From a virus, in IMG/VR virus record IMGVR_UViG_3300028384_000897, positions 1 to 54,784 of that record: a stretch of DNA of 54,784 nucleotides. One strand, written 5' to 3'. Position 1 is the first letter of the stretch, and every line of letters begins with the position of its first letter. Below are positions 15,680-23,487 of the stretch, piece after piece. The position numbers and the translations under genes are program-made. The notes beneath the pieces are model-generated. The model was not told where the DNA came from and searched no databases. It saw only the letters and a program-made list of their open reading frames with translations.

Positions 15680-16590
15680 TACTGTCTTAGAGTTTTAGCG
15701 ATTCTATAATCCGTATCGGTAAAGAAATCTGGGATAAATCTTGAATGAGTAGCTCTAATAGGATTAATATCTAAGCCTCCTCTTCTAGTATATAAACAAG
15801 ATACCATAAGGTCTTCTGGTTGGTAAGCATCAGTCAAATGCTTAAACACCATTTCACAAATCTCTTCATGGAAATGACTTACAGTTCTATGAGATACAAT
15901 ATACTTAGCCACCGATTCAGGAGAAGGAATATTTTTTCCTTTCATTCTAATAAATACATCTCCCCAATCTGGTTGATTAGTAACTCTACAATTTGATCTT
16001 AATAAATTAGACCTTAACTTTACTTCTTTAGCTTCCTCTACTACAGTTTCAGTCTCTAATTGTGAAGCATCTGAAGAGAATGCGGTAAAATCGATTTGAT
16101 CTAAATCTGTAATATCAGCTAAATCTTGATAACCTTCGAATGATAATGCTTTACCGTCTTCTTCATCAGTATAGAAACTTACTGTCGTATCTGTTTCAAG
16201 TAACTTATCTAAATCGGCTTTTACTCTTTCTTCAATTTCTAAAATACACTCTACTGTATTATCTCCTAATCTAGTCATATTAAATGAATTTAAATACAGC
16301 TTAATAGACTTAGATTCTACGTGATATTCGGAATCTGAAGAACATACTATTTTTAACATACCCGCTACAGGTAATCCTTTAGTAGTAATTGCTGATACTT
16401 CGTAACAGTTCCAGGTATCTACACCTACAAAGTCTTTATTAGTTAACCCGTAACCTTCTCTATTTAAATAACGAGGTACTTTAACTAGCAACTCAGGAGC
16501 ATAGGTATCTTTATACCCATCTCCTCCTACTTTACCTAAATGCTTTGACGCAATGTCTACTACTTCTTGATAATTTTTTACTTCTGCCAT
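15679..16590 (-). CDS. queF: QueF, preQ0 reductase (long form)
   Basis: This 303-residue NADPH-dependent 7-cyano-7-deazaguanine reductase converts preQ0 to preQ1. It is the long, two-domain type like E. coli QueF. Visible are ESKSIKLYLNSF (residues 92-103), the catalytic Cys201 in SNCRVTNQPDWG with Asp208, SHFHEE, and the C-terminal TRRGGLDINP. Its presence implies the DNA-modification route goes to preQ1, not only preQ0. It starts 3 bp after the nuclease-like gene. Confidence 0.93.
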   Translation of the reverse strand: MAEVKNYQEVVDIASKHLGKVGGDGYKDTYAPELLVKVPRYLNREGYGLTNKDFVGVDTWNCYEVSAITTKGLPVAGMLKIVCSSDSEYHVESKSIKLYLNSFNMTRLGDNTVECILEIEERVKADLDKLLETDTTVSFYTDEEDGKALSFEGYQDLADITDLDQIDFTAFSSDASQLETETVVEEAKEVKLRSNLLRSNCRVTNQPDWGDVFIRMKGKNIPSPESVAKYIVSHRTVSHFHEEICEMVFKHLTDAYQPEDLMVSCLYTRRGGLDINPIRATHSRFIPDFFTDTDYRIAKTLRQ

Positions 16591-16593
16591 AAT

Positions 16594-16965
16594 TTATCCT
16601 TTAAATAATTGTTTTTTGCCACCTTCATAAACATATGCGTGACCGTTTTCTATTAATAGTTTATTTAAAGAGGTTTCTTCTCCGTCGATATCAATAAATA
16701 TTTCAGCAAGTACTCGACCATACTTACCTTTTCCGAAAGATTGAATAACAAATTTACCGTCATTCATTTCCATATATTTTTTAGTAAACTCAGAAGCAGC
16801 TATTCCTAACTTTTTTTCTTCTAAATTTCTTGTTCTCTTTTCCCAGGTATCTACACCTTTGAATCTTAATCTAGCTTTAGTCCAAACATCAAAACCTAAA
16901 TCGATCATAACGTCTGCAGTATCGCCGTCTACTACTCTAAGTAGTTTTGCTCCGTATCTATACAT
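16594..16965 (-). CDS. Staphylococcal nuclease-like (thermonuclease) domain protein
   Basis: This 123-residue protein matches the SNase fold: VVDGDTADVMIDLGF, RLRFKGVDTWE (the RLxGIDxPE-like motif, here with Trp), a helical middle, and GKYGRVLAEIF (the YGRxLA motif). SNases are calcium-dependent DNA/RNA nucleases. The catalytic Arg-Glu-Arg set appears largely present (R in RLRF, E in WEKR, R in YGR). There is no signal peptide, so it would act in the cytoplasm. Confidence 0.75.
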   Translation of the reverse strand: MYRYGAKLLRVVDGDTADVMIDLGFDVWTKARLRFKGVDTWEKRTRNLEEKKLGIAASEFTKKYMEMNDGKFVIQSFGKGKYGRVLAEIFIDIDGEETSLNKLLIENGHAYVYEGGKKQLFKG

Positions 16966-17338
16966 TTTTACTTTTTAAATATTTAACTAAATAACTTGCT
17001 GTTTTGTAATTTGTAGCAAGTGGAATATTATGAACATCACAAAGTCTCATCAACATTGAAATGTCTACATCATGAGGATGTTTATCCAATGGATCTCTTA
17101 AAAATATAACTAGGTTAATTTTACCTTCTGTAACTTGGGCTGCTATTTGTGCATCTCCACCTAGAGGTCCTGATTGTACAGTTTCTACATTAGTTATACC
17201 TGCATGTTTTACATGCTTACCCGTCGTTCCTGTTGTTATAATCCTAACATCTTCTCTATTAAAAAACGGTAATCTTTTAGAAACAAAAGCTACCATTTCT
17301 GCTTTTTTATTATCGTGCGCTATTAATGCAATTTTCAT
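16958..17338 (-). CDS. mgsA: Methylglyoxal synthase
   Basis: This 126-residue protein closely follows MgsA, which converts dihydroxyacetone phosphate to methylglyoxal and phosphate. Catalytic positions are kept: His8 (AHD), the GTTG phosphate loop, Asp62 in GPLGGD, and Asp82, His89 and Asp92 in RDPLDKHPHDVD. It is shorter than E. coli MgsA at both ends. It overlaps both neighbours by a few bases. Possible purposes are relieving phosphate limitation during sugar flux, or a toxic metabolite; both are inference. Confidence 0.88.
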   Translation of the reverse strand: MKIALIAHDNKKAEMVAFVSKRLPFFNREDVRIITTGTTGKHVKHAGITNVETVQSGPLGGDAQIAAQVTEGKINLVIFLRDPLDKHPHDVDISMLMRLCDVHNIPLATNYKTASYLVKYLKSKNV

Positions 17339-17691
17339 ACTGTATTCTTAAAAAAATGTATCGTCCAAGCTATTAATCCGTTAAGTTGTAGTGCTACTAA
17401 ATTCCACTGTCTTCTTGAAAAGACTTGTATCAGTACGCATATAAATCCTACAATAAAGAATACTGGTTCAACAGTCCATTGTCCGGCAATCAAAAATCCA
17501 GTACCCATATATCCTATACGAGAAGACATTCTCTCCATAGGAGTTAAACGTCTATCTCTAACCAATATCCTCAGTATACTATTAGTCCATGTTCTTTCGC
17601 AAGATCTACATGTCTTTTTTCTAGTACCGTCTTTTTTCTTTTTATACCTAAAATCAGGTTTGTTATACTTACAGACGTTGCATTTTCTCAT
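17335..17691 (-). CDS. Membrane protein with N-terminal zinc-finger cysteines
   Basis: This 118-residue protein starts with CNVCKYNKPDF and CRSCE, two CxxC pairs likely to bind zinc. A basic linker and two or three hydrophobic helices follow from about residue 60 to the end. The combination is unusual. It overlaps mgsA and the P-loop kinase at its ends by ATGA-type coupling. Function unknown. Confidence 0.65.
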   Translation of the reverse strand: MRKCNVCKYNKPDFRYKKKKDGTRKKTCRSCERTWTNSILRILVRDRRLTPMERMSSRIGYMGTGFLIAGQWTVEPVFFIVGFICVLIQVFSRRQWNLVALQLNGLIAWTIHFFKNTV

Positions 17692-18206
17692 TTAATAAAT
17701 TCCATTATCTGTTCTACCCTTTGCATCGGAGAACCAGTAATAGTCAAATAAGGTTGACGTACTCCTCCTAGTACAGCCTTAAACTCATCATCTACTTGTT
17801 TTCTCCATTCCTCATTAACACTTCTAACTCCATCATCTATCGAATCAAATTCAATAGGAAAGTACACATAATGAGTATATTCATTCTTAACTCTATTCCA
17901 AGTATCTTCAATATAGTTATATGCCTTTACAGATAATTTATCCATAAACTTAGAATATACGAGTAAATCCATATAACACCTATCTAGCACTAAGTTATAA
18001 GGTTGAAGTAAAGCTTCTAAATGAAAACTACTAATAGCTAACTGAGTAGCATCAGTACCTTCTTCATTAATAGGGAATCCATAACCGCCAACAGTTCTAG
18101 TAGACTCATTTACAAATTCATACTTAGGTAACTTATTTTTAAGTAATTCATAAACAGTAGTCTTACCTGTACTACTAGCTCCTACTAATGCTATTCTTGT
18201 TATCAT
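17688..18206 (-). CDS. P-loop NTPase, probable nucleoside/NadR-like kinase
   Basis: This 172-residue protein has Walker A GASSTGKTT at residues 9-17, an ESTRT segment, and an LDRCYMD motif similar to the LID/DRx region of NadR- and deoxynucleoside-kinase-like AAA_28 proteins. The substrate cannot be told. It is the first gene downstream of a good TTCGTATATT promoter motif, so it may lead the operon that runs through mgsA and queF. Confidence 0.65.
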   Translation of the reverse strand: MITRIALVGASSTGKTTVYELLKNKLPKYEFVNESTRTVGGYGFPINEEGTDATQLAISSFHLEALLQPYNLVLDRCYMDLLVYSKFMDKLSVKAYNYIEDTWNRVKNEYTHYVYFPIEFDSIDDGVRSVNEEWRKQVDDEFKAVLGGVRQPYLTITGSPMQRVEQIMEFIK

Positions 18207-18223
18207 AAAACCTATTTTACTAT

Positions 18224-18233
18224 AATATACGAA
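18224..18233 (-). promoter_or_regulatory. TTCGTATATT-type promoter motif
   Basis: The coding strand reads TTCGTATATTATAGTAAAAT, 18 bp before the ATG at 18206. Confidence 0.6.
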
Positions 18234-18253
18234 TTATTATTCTACTTACAAAC

Positions 18254-19018
18254 TCAATGCATGTCTTTTTGATACTTCTCAACAAACCATACATACTCTT
18301 TATAGTTTTGAATCTTTTTAACTTCTTCTCTTAAGAATTTACCATCAATCCATTGTCCGTCATCAAAATCTAATTCTTCCTGTAAATCGTGGCGAAGTAA
18401 AGTAAAATCAAACCAACGATCCATTTCTAATATATCTACTTCTTTTTCTGTTAAGTACTTACCTAACGATCTGTGATAGTCTAATTTATAGAAAGCATTA
18501 TCATCAGCATCTACATAGGTTGTATATAAATCAGCTAAAATATCTAAAGCTTCTCTGTTAGCAATTAAAATTTTATCTTCCATTCTCTTAGTATCCTCTT
18601 GGATCCTATCTAAATGAAAAACTGTAGGTTTATTTACTTTACTCCAGGTCTCTATAAAATTGTTAAATAATACTTCACTATCAGTTTTATCCTCAAATTT
18701 TAAGTCCGGACGAGCAATGATATAGAAGTCGTATTCTTTATTAAACTTTTTACGAAATTCAACACTTTCTCTTAAACAGTAATAATACTGTATAAGTGAA
18801 CCTGTTTTGATAACAGGCTCTTTAATTAATTGTAAATTATCTATTGAGTATAGATTACCTTCCTTTAATTGCTTTACAGAGTAATTATCTTCCCAGAATG
18901 TACCGTATGTATCTACCTGGTATCCAAACTCATTTAACTTATTAATAAATGAGCCTAAAGTTTTTTGCAACTCCCACCATCGGAGCTGACCGAACAATTC
19001 TATACTAACTCTTTTCAT
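18254..19018 (-). CDS. Possible glycosyltransferase-like protein
   Basis: I choose the ATG at 19018 because it overlaps the upstream stop as ATGA; the longer frame from 19048 adds only a weak extension. The 254 residues begin KRVSIELFGQLRWW and contain YDFYIIARPDLKF. That pattern is seen in some uncharacterised glycosyltransferase-like proteins (I/F-G-x-R start, then R-x-D-L). The call is weak. It is translationally coupled to the formyltransferase, so it might act on the modified base or on a surface sugar. Confidence 0.4.
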   Translation of the reverse strand: MKRVSIELFGQLRWWELQKTLGSFINKLNEFGYQVDTYGTFWEDNYSVKQLKEGNLYSIDNLQLIKEPVIKTGSLIQYYYCLRESVEFRKKFNKEYDFYIIARPDLKFEDKTDSEVLFNNFIETWSKVNKPTVFHLDRIQEDTKRMEDKILIANREALDILADLYTTYVDADDNAFYKLDYHRSLGKYLTEKEVDILEMDRWFDFTLLRHDLQEELDFDDGQWIDGKFLREEVKKIQNYKEYVWFVEKYQKDMH

Positions 19019-19554
19019 TGTAATGTAGCACGTAGAAAATTGCACCACATATAGAGACTTCTATCTCTTAGAATTCTAAATAGATCATCAAGAGTATTAT
19101 TCATATTATTAAACCTTTCTTCCATAATAACTCTACCCTCATCAACTCCAGCAGTAACGTGATGAATTACAGCTCCTGCAATAGGATACTTACCTTCAAA
19201 AGCTCTAACTTGAGGATCTTTACCTTTTAGTTCTGGGTATTCAGTTATAAGGCCAGGATGTCCGTTAAACACTCTAAACTTTTCGCAAATCTCAGGAGGC
19301 ATAATTCTCAACCAACCATGTAACGTGATTATAGCTTCCGGAAAGTAAACTAAAAAGTCTTCATACTCCTCTAAAGTAGGTTTATTGTTAAGAGTAAAAA
19401 ACCCTTGCTTTACTATTCTTTCATCAATAGTTCTTAAATGATCAGGTCTTTCATTAGTATATATTCTATCCGGCCATCTTCCTAATGACTCTGCAATATC
19501 TGCGATTTCTGCTCCTGTCTGACTAAAAAATGCTATCCAAACCTTCGTTTCCAT
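19015..19554 (-). CDS. Formyltransferase, DpdN candidate (preQ1 formylation)
   Basis: This 179-residue protein has the formyl-transferase fold of PurN. The catalytic triad is kept: Asn97 and His99 in FNGHPGL and Asp138 in AGVDEGRVI. It lacks any C-terminal sugar-binding domain. It overlaps the DpdA-like gene by 32 bp. A formyltransferase, DpdN, has been predicted in phages carrying 7-(formylamino)methyl-7-deazaguanine in DNA. With QueF in the same region, that role fits best (inference). Alternatives are purine synthesis (PurN) or sugar N-formylation for the surface genes further right. Confidence 0.7.
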   Translation of the reverse strand: METKVWIAFFSQTGAEIADIAESLGRWPDRIYTNERPDHLRTIDERIVKQGFFTLNNKPTLEEYEDFLVYFPEAIITLHGWLRIMPPEICEKFRVFNGHPGLITEYPELKGKDPQVRAFEGKYPIAGAVIHHVTAGVDEGRVIMEERFNNMNNTLDDLFRILRDRSLYMWCNFLRATLQ

Positions 19555-20347
19555 TTGCGTACCATCTAAATTTTTGAATATTAGTTCTAATACTAGATAA
19601 AGTATCAGGACTTACATCTTCGTTAATTAATTCAAACAACTTTTGAGATTCCTTTGACCATAAGCCACCTGATTTGTATTCAATACCTTTTATTCCATGG
19701 ACCACTGGATTACTAGTATCCAAAGAATATAACCAATTATAGTTAGCATGTTTATAAAATTGAAATTCCTGAGGTAAACCACAGCCTAGTAAATGATGAG
19801 GTTTATCTTCATTAATAACACCGTCTTTAAGTAAATCTCCAAGTAACTTAACACGTCCTAGCATCCAACTAACATACTTGTTAGGATGAGGTACAGACTG
19901 TGTATAATACGAATAATCGAAAGATATAGCAATCATATCTACATCTGCTTCTTTATTCATATAATTGTAACAATCTACTATCTCATCGTAAGTTTTACCT
20001 TGAATAACTCCTATTTTGCCGCTACCTTCATAACCAAGACCTTTATTATTCCAGTCTTCCATTTGTTTGCAAGTTTTATCAGCATTCTCTAAAGCATCTG
20101 GAACAATATACCAAGCAGGTCTAATTTCGTTAACCCACTTATCAAACTTATTAGCATCGAAAGCCTCTTCTAACTCAAATATTGAATTATCTAATATTAC
20201 TTCTCTACCTTTTAAGATAGCTTTTTTAAACTGAGCTAGATACTCTGGATCTTCTTCAAATAAATGAACCAAAGCATAATCGTAGTCAGTAAACTTTTGA
20301 ACTTCTTCAAAAATACTTTTAGGACTTTCGTGTGCTATTTTAATCAT
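19523..20347 (-). CDS. dpdA: DpdA-like 7-deazaguanine DNA transglycosylase
   Basis: This 274-residue protein resembles the tRNA-guanine transglycosylase superfamily in the short phage form. Key segments are ILDNSIFE (Asp53), WYIVPDALENADKT, IGVIQG, IAISFDY, KPHHLLGCGLPQEF and SLDTSNPVVHG (Asp210, the likely nucleophile). The C-terminal zinc Cys cluster of bacterial Tgt is absent, as in DpdA proteins. It would exchange guanine in DNA for preQ1 or preQ0. The queC, queD, queE, queF and folE genes nearby support DNA, not tRNA, as target. The subfamily is not assigned. Confidence 0.8.
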   Translation of the reverse strand: MIKIAHESPKSIFEEVQKFTDYDYALVHLFEEDPEYLAQFKKAILKGREVILDNSIFELEEAFDANKFDKWVNEIRPAWYIVPDALENADKTCKQMEDWNNKGLGYEGSGKIGVIQGKTYDEIVDCYNYMNKEADVDMIAISFDYSYYTQSVPHPNKYVSWMLGRVKLLGDLLKDGVINEDKPHHLLGCGLPQEFQFYKHANYNWLYSLDTSNPVVHGIKGIEYKSGGLWSKESQKLFELINEDVSPDTLSSIRTNIQKFRWYANGNEGLDSIF

Positions 20348-20525
20348 TATCTAATTTAGTGTTTAACGTATTGGTAATATTTTTAAGATAACCTTCAACC
20401 TTTGTCATCTCTTTATCTAGCCTAGAATTATAGCTGAAGACTTCTTTGATTGCCTTATCAGCTATCTCTAAAGGAACATACTTTACTCCATCTACTACCT
20501 TAATATGTTCGTTAAGATTAATCAT
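20340..20525 (-). CDS. Small coiled-coil-like protein
   Basis: This 61-residue protein consists of a short N-terminal beta region (VVDGVKYVPLEIADKA) followed by a polar helix. It overlaps dpdA at its stop and the MazG-like gene at its start, both by 8 bp, so it is part of the modification operon. Function unknown. Confidence 0.6.
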   Translation of the reverse strand: MINLNEHIKVVDGVKYVPLEIADKAIKEVFSYNSRLDKEMTKVEGYLKNITNTLNTKLDND

Positions 20526-21060
20526 TAAAAAACTGTTTTAAGTTAGGTCTAAAATAATTAATACTTTTCATTACTTTCCTATCAGCTGTTCGGTAGACAA
20601 TATACCGTCCTTCCGCAATCTTCTCAAAATGGCAGGCCTGACCTTGTTCCTCACTTCTCTTGCTGACGGTCTGTATGGCTTCTTCTTCAGTTTTGCAAGC
20701 TTTCGACATATTACTAGCTTGTACCTCTTGATATGCCGGCCATATCTTATCCTTAAGACCGTGTAACATAGTACCGTTCCCAAGGGAAACATAAGTAATG
20801 TCGCACAAAGCGTCCAAAACTTCCACAATGTCGCCTCTCTCGCAAGCTTCTCTATACTCTTCGAGTTCTTCAAGGATAAAGTCATAGACGAATTGCCATT
20901 CTTTTTTCTCTGGGATTGTGGGTTCATAATTGTTAGGTTTACCGAATGTTGCGTTAAAAATTTCTACTTCGTTAACAAAAGGAACATCAGCACTTAGTCC
21001 AGTGCTAGGATCCATTCCTGGTTCAAGATTTTCAAATAATGATAATTGTTTACCTTTCAT
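20518..21060 (-). CDS. MazG-like nucleotide pyrophosphohydrolase
   Basis: This 180-residue protein contains the all-alpha NTP pyrophosphatase pattern: FILEELEEYREAC (EExxE), then VEVLDALCDITYVSLG (the ExxDAxxD part). Phage MazG-like enzymes hydrolyse dNTPs or ppGpp-like nucleotides. Another member type, phosphoribosyl-ATP pyrophosphohydrolase, has a similar fold. Its place between folE and dpdA suggests control of the guanine nucleotide pool (inference). Confidence 0.75.
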   Translation of the reverse strand: MKGKQLSLFENLEPGMDPSTGLSADVPFVNEVEIFNATFGKPNNYEPTIPEKKEWQFVYDFILEELEEYREACERGDIVEVLDALCDITYVSLGNGTMLHGLKDKIWPAYQEVQASNMSKACKTEEEAIQTVSKRSEEQGQACHFEKIAEGRYIVYRTADRKVMKSINYFRPNLKQFFND

Positions 21061-21397
21061 AATCGTCTTCGTATCTAGTTATATCATCTTCACCGAAATA
21101 AGTTCCGGTTTGTACTTCTATAAAGTTAATTTTATGATTCGTTTTATTCCATGCACGATGTTTTGAACCTTGAGGTATTTGGATTGTTTCTCCAGGTACA
21201 ACAGTATGTTCTACATCATCTACTATAACTGTTAATGTACCATTTACACATGTCCATGCCTCTTTTCTCAATTTATGAGACTGGTATGATAACCTCTGAT
21301 GAGGAGCTACGGTTATTAATTTAACTTTAGTAAACTGAGTATCTAATAATACGTCGTAACATCCCCAAGGTCTTTCATCATGTTCTAATGCTTGCAT
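21050..21397 (-). CDS. Cupin, mannose-6-phosphate isomerase type II-like
   Basis: This 115-residue single cupin matches the C-terminal domain of ManC/type II phosphomannose isomerase: RPWGCYDVL, APHQRLSYQSHKLRKEAW, VNGTLTVIVDD, IPQGSKHRAWN, and FIEVQTGTYFGEDDITRYEDDY. Metal ligands (Gln/His, Glu, His) appear in place. It may isomerise a hexose phosphate for surface sugars. It overlaps folE and the MazG-like gene. Confidence 0.78.
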   Translation of the reverse strand: MQALEHDERPWGCYDVLLDTQFTKVKLITVAPHQRLSYQSHKLRKEAWTCVNGTLTVIVDDVEHTVVPGETIQIPQGSKHRAWNKTNHKINFIEVQTGTYFGEDDITRYEDDYER

Positions 21398-22053
21398 ATA
21401 CCTGCTAATTCTATATTTTTATAAAACTCTGCTCTAGCCGAATCTTCGTTTAAGAAACATCCGGTTAACTTAGCTGTTTGCATAGATGCACCGTGATGCT
21501 TAACTCCTCTACAACTTACACAGTTATGAGTTGCATCAATCATTACAGCTACTCCTAAGTTACCTTCACATATCTTATCAATAGCATTGTGAATAGCTAC
21601 GGTAAGCTGCTCTTGAATAGCACCTCGTCTACCAAAATGCTCTACAATTCTATTTAACTTAGATAGACCCACAACTTTACCGTTCTTAGAAGGTACATAA
21701 GCTATACTAACTTTACCGCCGATAGTTTGATGGTGATGACTGCACATAGAAGTAACTGGTATATTACTCTCTTGTACAATACCGTCGTAACCGTCAGAAG
21801 GAAATGCAGTAATCTCAGAAGGTGCATCGTAGCGTCCTTTCCAAAGATCAAATACATACGCTTTAGCCACTCTTCGAGGAGTGTCAGCTGAATTAGGATC
21901 GTTTCTCCAATCACAACCTAAAGCATCTAAAAATTTACCATAGGCCTCGGCTGCTTCTTCTACCATAGACCATTTTTCTTTTTCTGTAAAAGGAAAGCCA
22001 GGAGCTACTCCATTTGCATAACCTGCTTTTACGAGTTCTAAATCTTTACTCAT
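21385..22053 (-). CDS. folE: GTP cyclohydrolase I
   Basis: This 222-residue enzyme converts GTP to dihydroneopterin triphosphate, the first step towards preQ0. Zinc ligands are visible in SMCSHHHQ (Cys and His) and the later Cys in NCVSCRGV; GLSKLNRIVEHFGRR and QEQLT are also conserved. In this window it supplies QueD, since queD, queE, queC and queF are all present. A TTCATATATT-type promoter motif lies 22 bp upstream. Confidence 0.95.
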   Translation of the reverse strand: MSKDLELVKAGYANGVAPGFPFTEKEKWSMVEEAAEAYGKFLDALGCDWRNDPNSADTPRRVAKAYVFDLWKGRYDAPSEITAFPSDGYDGIVQESNIPVTSMCSHHHQTIGGKVSIAYVPSKNGKVVGLSKLNRIVEHFGRRGAIQEQLTVAIHNAIDKICEGNLGVAVMIDATHNCVSCRGVKHHGASMQTAKLTGCFLNEDSARAEFYKNIELAGICKH

Positions 22054-22074
22054 CTATAACTTTGTTTATACTTT

Positions 22075-22084
22075 AATATATGAA
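22075..22084 (-). promoter_or_regulatory. TTCATATATT-type promoter motif upstream of folE
   Basis: The coding strand reads ATTCATATATTAAAGTATAAAC, a one-base variant of the TTCGTATATT motif, 22 bp before the folE ATG. Confidence 0.5.
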
Positions 22085-22085
22085 T

Positions 22086-22496
22086 TTATTTTTTATTATC
22101 CAAATAATCCTGTATAGGTTTTGAATCTTCTTTTTCCCAAGGGTAGACTATCCACCCAAAATCTTTATCAATTTTTTCACCGTAGTAATCAGGTTTAAAA
22201 GTTGATACTTCTTTATATTGAAGAGCAGCATACTTAGGGTTAGGAAACTGCTCTTTTAATTTTGAAAATGTTTTTCCTGAATCTGCAATATCATCGATAA
22301 TTAGTAAATTAGGGTAATGGTCACTTTTATACTCCATGTAAGGTATATCGAATCTATGTGAATACAAAATTGCTAGTAATGTACCTCCTCTAGGTACTCC
22401 AGTTACATAAGTTATTTCTTCTTTACATTGCTCGTAAATAATATCGAGAAGATTATTTATATCGTCCCATGTTAAATAGTGTTTTTTTATACTCAT
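22086..22496 (-). CDS. Phosphoribosyltransferase-like protein
   Basis: This 136-residue protein has the PRPP-binding loop NLLIIDDIADSGKTF and an upstream TGVPRGGTLLA loop, as in type I phosphoribosyltransferases (xanthine/hypoxanthine type). It is short, lacking much of the hood domain. It overlaps the 2OG oxygenase gene by ATGA-type coupling. Base salvage of a purine or deazapurine is possible; the substrate is unknown. Confidence 0.75.
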   Translation of the reverse strand: MSIKKHYLTWDDINNLLDIIYEQCKEEITYVTGVPRGGTLLAILYSHRFDIPYMEYKSDHYPNLLIIDDIADSGKTFSKLKEQFPNPKYAALQYKEVSTFKPDYYGEKIDKDFGWIVYPWEKEDSKPIQDYLDNKK

Positions 22497-23017
22497 AATA
22501 ATGATTTGGATTTTCCCATATTGTATGCCGATAGTAGTAGAACTGCAGAATACCTAATACCTGATGTGACAGGGCATGCTTGATGCAAATAGTCGGAGGA
22601 AAATAGTACCGTATTACCTAATTCCTTAGATACAGTATACTCTTCATCATTTTCATCCCAAATTTTTAAATCCCCGCCATCATAATAATCGTTTAATTGT
22701 ATAGATAAAGTTCTATAATAAGCAGCATTATATGTAGATGAATTATCTCTATGCCTTTTAAATTGTTGATCTTTGCCGTACCTTAAAATTTTTATAGTTT
22801 CAGGAAGATTCTTAACTCCTAATACTTCTAATTTATTAAGAAGGAACTCTTTTAGTTTACCGCCTATTTTTATTTTACTTTGATCGGAAGTTCTAGTATG
22901 ATTATATCTACCTTCAGGGTAAGCAGCACTATAAACTAGACTTCTAGAAAAGTCTTTAGCGCAATCAAGTATAAATTCACAATCTTGTTTACTAAAGATA
23001 ATCTCTTCTTTAATCAT
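22493..23017 (-). CDS. 2-oxoglutarate/Fe(II) dioxygenase (prolyl hydroxylase-like)
   Basis: This 174-residue protein has the HxD...H metal triad in FKRHRDNSS and DYLHQACPV, with the 2OG-binding Arg in SGIRYSAVLLLS and GGDLKIWD in between. Such oxygenases are common in marine phages and can hydroxylate proteins, nucleic acid bases or small molecules. The substrate is unknown. A second, different one is at 30214-30708. Confidence 0.8.
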   Translation of the reverse strand: MIKEEIIFSKQDCEFILDCAKDFSRSLVYSAAYPEGRYNHTRTSDQSKIKIGGKLKEFLLNKLEVLGVKNLPETIKILRYGKDQQFKRHRDNSSTYNAAYYRTLSIQLNDYYDGGDLKIWDENDEEYTVSKELGNTVLFSSDYLHQACPVTSGIRYSAVLLLSAYNMGKSKSLL

Positions 23018-23186
23018 TTGTAGTAGTCATAACCCAACCTGGGGTTTTAATATAGTGTTTATTTTTATTAATCCCTACAGATTCTAGTTTCTCTTTTAAC
23101 TCATCCCATTGCTTGGGTGTAATATTGTAATGGTGCACTCCTTGTGCAAAACCTCTTAACCATTGAACAAACTCTTTATCCGACAT
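23010..23186 (-). CDS. Small hypothetical protein (58 aa)
   Basis: ATG at 23186 opens 58 codons beginning MSDKEFVQWLRGFAQGVHHY. The stop overlaps the dioxygenase ATG (ATGATTAA) and the start overlaps the ferredoxin end, so it fills the operon exactly. The segment with FVQWLRGFAQG...ITPKQWDELKEKL resembles small phage proteins of unknown function. Confidence 0.65.
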   Translation of the reverse strand: MSDKEFVQWLRGFAQGVHHYNITPKQWDELKEKLESVGINKNKHYIKTPGWVMTTTND

Positions 23187-23487
23187 ATTCTAATCCAAAA
23201 AATTTATAGTTATTTTTAACAGCATCTAATTCTCCAGCATCTATAGCATCCTCTTCACTATCAAATATAGCTTCAACTGGGCATTCGGGAACACAAGCTC
23301 CACAATCAATACATTCTTCAGGGTTAATATATAAACTCTTACCTTGAAGTTCTTCTTTACTCATATTAGCTACTTCAGCACCAGCTCCATCGATATCTAT
23401 AGGTCCGTGAATGCAGTCGACAGGGCAAACTGCTACACAGGCTGTGTCACAAGTACTAATGCATGGAGAACCTATAATAAAACTCAT
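23176..23487 (-). CDS. Two-cluster bacterial-type ferredoxin
   Basis: This 103-residue ferredoxin has a first Cys set (PCISTCDTACVAVCPVDC) and a canonical second set CIDCGACVPECPVEA, so it should carry two iron-sulfur clusters. It overlaps queE by ATGA-type coupling and lies directly downstream of it. QueE is a radical SAM enzyme that needs an electron donor, so this ferredoxin may be its dedicated reductant (inference from position). Confidence 0.9.
   Translation of the reverse strand: MSFIIGSPCISTCDTACVAVCPVDCIHGPIDIDGAGAEVANMSKEELQGKSLYINPEECIDCGACVPECPVEAIFDSEEDAIDAGELDAVKNNYKFFGLEYVG

Noticed and set aside
19015-19554. Calling the formyltransferase PurN of purine synthesis
   Set aside because: No other purine-synthesis gene is present, while it overlaps the DpdA-like gene and the preQ1 pathway is complete; PurN remains the main alternative.
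20571-20927. Minus-strand frame inside the MazG-like gene
   Set aside because: It is an out-of-frame shadow; the MazG-like frame keeps the EExxE and DAxxD pattern and overlaps both neighbours as expected.
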